Of a stretch of DNA of 64,000 nucleotides, positions 62,043 to 64,000 are shown piece by piece. The stretch covers positions 1-64,000 of the forward strand of contig NZ_JARGEM010000008.1 of NCBI RefSeq assembly GCF_029211225.1, given 5' to 3'. Under the pieces are notes generated by a model that saw nothing but the letters and a program-made list of their open reading frames with translations, was not told where the DNA came from and did no database searches. A program made the translations under genes and the position numbers. The stretch comes from Antiquaquibacter metalliresistens (GTDB taxonomy: Bacteria > Actinomycetota > Actinomycetes > Actinomycetales > Microbacteriaceae). Within the stretch, counting starts at the first letter, position 1; each line of letters opens with the position of its first letter.

Positions 62043-63176
62043 ATGACGTCGAACCAGAACTACCTTGCCGTGATCAAGGTCGTCGGCATCGGCGGCGGCG
62101 GCGTGAACGCCGTCAACCGGATGATCGAGCTCGGCCTTCGCGGAGTCGAGTTCATCGCGATCAACACCGACGCCCAGGCACTGCTCATGAGCGACGCGGA
62201 CGTCAAGCTCGACGTCGGCCGCGAACTCACCCGCGGCCTCGGAGCCGGCGCGGACCCCGAGGTCGGCCGTCGCGCCGCCGAGGACCACGCCGAAGAGATC
62301 GAAGAGGCCCTCGCCGGCGCGGACATGGTCTTCGTCACCGCGGGGGAGGGCGGCGGAACCGGCACCGGGGGCGCCCCGGTCGTGGCCCGCATCGCGAAGT
62401 CCATCGGCGCGCTCACCATCGGTGTCGTCACGAAGCCCTTCGGATTCGAGGGCAAGCGCCGCTCCGCCCAGGCGGAGATCGGCGTCGCGAGTCTCAAGAG
62501 CGAGGTCGACACCCTCATCGTCGTGCCCAACGACCGGCTGCTGGAGATCAGCGACCGCGGCATCTCGATGCTCGAGGCCTTCGCGACGGCGGACCAGGTG
62601 CTGCTCGCCGGTGTGCAGGGCATCACCGACCTCATCACGACGCCGGGACTCATCAACCTCGACTTCGCCGACGTCAAGTCGGTGATGCAGGGCGCGGGCT
62701 CCGCGCTCATGGGCATCGGGTCGGCGAGGGGAGCCGATCGGGCGATCAAGGCGGCGGAGCTCGCCGTGGCATCCCCGCTGCTCGAGGCCTCCATCGACGG
62801 CGCGCACGGCGTGCTGCTCTCCATCCAGGGCGGCTCGAACCTCGGCATCTTCGAGATCAACGACGCTGCCCGACTGGTGCAGGAGGCGGTGCACCCGGAG
62901 GCGAACATCATCTTCGGCGCGGTGATCGACGACACCCTCGGCGACGAGGTGCGCGTCACTGTGATCGCGGCGGGCTTCGACGGCGGCGAGCCGGCGGTGA
63001 AGACGCGCGAGGGCCGCCGCACGAACTACGTGGTGCCGCCCGCCGATGCGCCCGTCGTCGGCGAGGTGGATGCCGCGTGGCCCAGCGCCGAGCCGAGCCT
63101 CGTGCACACCGCACCGATCGACCGCGGCTTCGACGAGGACGACGGCGACCTGGACGTTCCCGACTTCCTGAAGTAG
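62043..63176 (+). CDS. ftsZ: Cell-division GTPase FtsZ
   Basis: 377 residues from ATG 62043 with GGAGG 6 nt before. The tubulin signature G-G-G-T-G-T-G lies near 104-110, with [16 protein letters not shown] at the start and the [23 protein letters not shown]7/H8 region after. The linker is short, and the C-terminal tail is [12 protein letters not shown], the SepF/FtsW-contacting peptide. It forms the Z-ring at mid-cell. Confidence 0.98.
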   Translation: MTSNQNYLAVIKVVGIGGGGVNAVNRMIELGLRGVEFIAINTDAQALLMSDADVKLDVGRELTRGLGAGADPEVGRRAAEDHAEEIEEALAGADMVFVTAGEGGGTGTGGAPVVARIAKSIGALTIGVVTKPFGFEGKRRSAQAEIGVASLKSEVDTLIVVPNDRLLEISDRGISMLEAFATADQVLLAGVQGITDLITTPGLINLDFADVKSVMQGAGSALMGIGSARGADRAIKAAELAVASPLLEASIDGAHGVLLSIQGGSNLGIFEINDAARLVQEAVHPEANIIFGAVIDDTLGDEVRVTVIAAGFDGGEPAVKTREGRRTNYVVPPADAPVVGEVDAAWPSAEPSLVHTAPIDRGFDEDDGDLDVPDFLK

Positions 63177-63841
63177 TGGAGCTCTCCGACCGCCTCGACG
63201 CCGTGCGCGCCGGCGTCTCCGCCGCAGCGGTGGAGGCGGGCCGCGACCCCGCCGAGATCACCACGATCGTGGTCACGAAGTTCCACCCGGCATCCCTCGT
63301 GCGTGAGCTCGTCGCGCTCGGTGTGCGCGATTTCGGCGAGAACCGTCACCAGGAGGCGCAGGCGAAGGTGGCCGAACTGTCCGACCTCGACCTGCGGTGG
63401 CACTTCGTGGGCCAGCTGCAGACCAACAAGGCGCGACAGGTGCGCCAGTACGCGCACGCGGTGCATTCGGTGGATCGGGCATCCCTGGCGACCGCGCTCG
63501 GCGGCGAGGGCGAGCTCGACGTGTTCATCCAGCTCAACCTCACCGACGATCCCGGCCGCGGCGGCGCTCAACCGGAGACGATCGAGGCGCTGACCGAGCA
63601 CGTGCTCGCCACACCTGGGCTGCGGCTGCGCGGGCTCATGGCGGTCGCGCCCCTCGAGGCCGACCCCCGGCGCGCATTCGCGACGGTGCGTGAGCACTCG
63701 CAGCGCGTGCGTGCTCTGGCGCCGGAGGCATCCGCCCTGTCGATGGGGATGTCTGGCGACTACCGCGAGGCGATCCTCGAGGGCGCGACACACCTTCGCA
63801 TCGGCAGCGCAATCACGGGAAACCGACCCGCACAAGGTTAA
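63176..63841 (+). CDS. YggS-type PLP homeostasis protein
   Basis: 221 residues from GTG 63176, sharing one base with the ftsZ stop. PLP lysine in VVTKFHPASLV, GENRHQEAQAK, HFVGQLQTNKARQV and LSMGMSGDYREAI are all standard. It buffers pyridoxal 5'-phosphate. Common between ftsZ and sepF in actinobacteria. Confidence 0.95.
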   Translation: MELSDRLDAVRAGVSAAAVEAGRDPAEITTIVVTKFHPASLVRELVALGVRDFGENRHQEAQAKVAELSDLDLRWHFVGQLQTNKARQVRQYAHAVHSVDRASLATALGGEGELDVFIQLNLTDDPGRGGAQPETIEALTEHVLATPGLRLRGLMAVAPLEADPRRAFATVREHSQRVRALAPEASALSMGMSGDYREAILEGATHLRIGSAITGNRPAQG

Positions 63842-63878
63842 TCTCGTGCTAGAAGCTTCAGCGGTATCGGAGGACACC

Positions 63879-64000
63879 ATGGCGAACCCACTGCGCAAGA
63901 CGATGGTCTATCTCGGCCTGGCCGACGAGGACTACGACTACGAGCAGCCCGCAGCACCCGCGGCGCCCGTGGCGCATGCCCCCGCGAGCGCCGGTCGCGC
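63879..64000 (+). CDS. sepF: SepF-like cell-division protein, N-terminus (cut by window edge)
   Basis: Forty codons from an ATG with GGAGGA upstream: MANPLRKTMVYLGLADEDY, followed by an Ala/Pro-rich linker. The N-terminal amphipathic membrane-binding helix is typical of SepF, which bundles FtsZ and tethers it to the membrane. The folded domain lies beyond the window. Confidence 0.88.
   Translation, partial: MANPLRKTMVYLGLADEDYDYEQPAAPAAPVAHAPASAGR

Overview
The window is a very GC-rich, densely coded stretch of an actinobacterial chromosome. A family such as Microbacteriaceae fits best, but that is inferred from protein character and gene order, not from a search. The evidence is a division-and-cell-wall (dcw) cluster of actinobacterial type with no murE, an FHA/MerR/MerR group, a PASTA kinase next to an Rv2175c-like protein and a polyprenyl synthase, class II DAHP synthase, and many genes that begin 6-8 nt after a TAnnnT hexamer, as expected for leaderless transcripts. 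I see no tRNA, rRNA, CRISPR array, prophage or complete insertion sequence. The extreme left edge may be the start of an IS3-type orfA.

Left part (1-29,000): accessory and stress genes in short units. These include a VanY-like lipoprotein, a GNAT enzyme, a carboxylesterase, an autoregulated ArsR/SRPBCC pair, two flavin-dependent (LLM) oxidoreductases, TetR regulators, a DoxX/AttH-like fusion, an NhaA-DsbA fusion, and a probable zinc-starvation locus (cysteine-free L36 and a degenerate CobW-like protein divergent from a Zur-like box). They continue with an MFS transporter, a CIRCE-controlled Hsp20, a TetR/hydroxyacyl-CoA dehydrogenase/acyltransferase group, a GIY-YIG-like protein divergent from a Ca2+-type P-ATPase, a flotillin, and a minus-strand run coding an LRV-like repeat protein, an S4 protein, a 38-residue Lys-rich protein and an epimerase.

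Middle (28,900-48,900): a CDP-alcohol phosphatidyltransferase leads into the GarA-like FHA protein and two MerR regulators, the first resembling FtsR. Two ParA-like ATPases flank pyruvate carboxylase. Peptide deformylase, long-chain acyl-CoA synthetase, ROK glucokinase, PlsC-like acyltransferase and DAHP synthase follow. Then come the PASTA kinase, a LysM/transglycosylase-like protein, the Rv2175c-like protein, polyprenyl diphosphate synthase and a DUF3040 protein.

Right part (49,200-64,000): the dcw cluster mraZ-rsmH-ftsL-ftsI-murF-mraY-murD-ftsW-murG-murC-ftsQ-ftsZ-yggS-sepF (sepF cut by the window end). Most junctions overlap by 1-4 nt, so it reads as one translationally coupled unit with its own MraZ box and a second promoter region before ftsZ. 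A 16-nt element before ftsZ recurs, inverted and with two mismatches, before the second MerR gene. This suggests that the FtsR-like regulator at 30062 links the FHA/MerR group to ftsZ.
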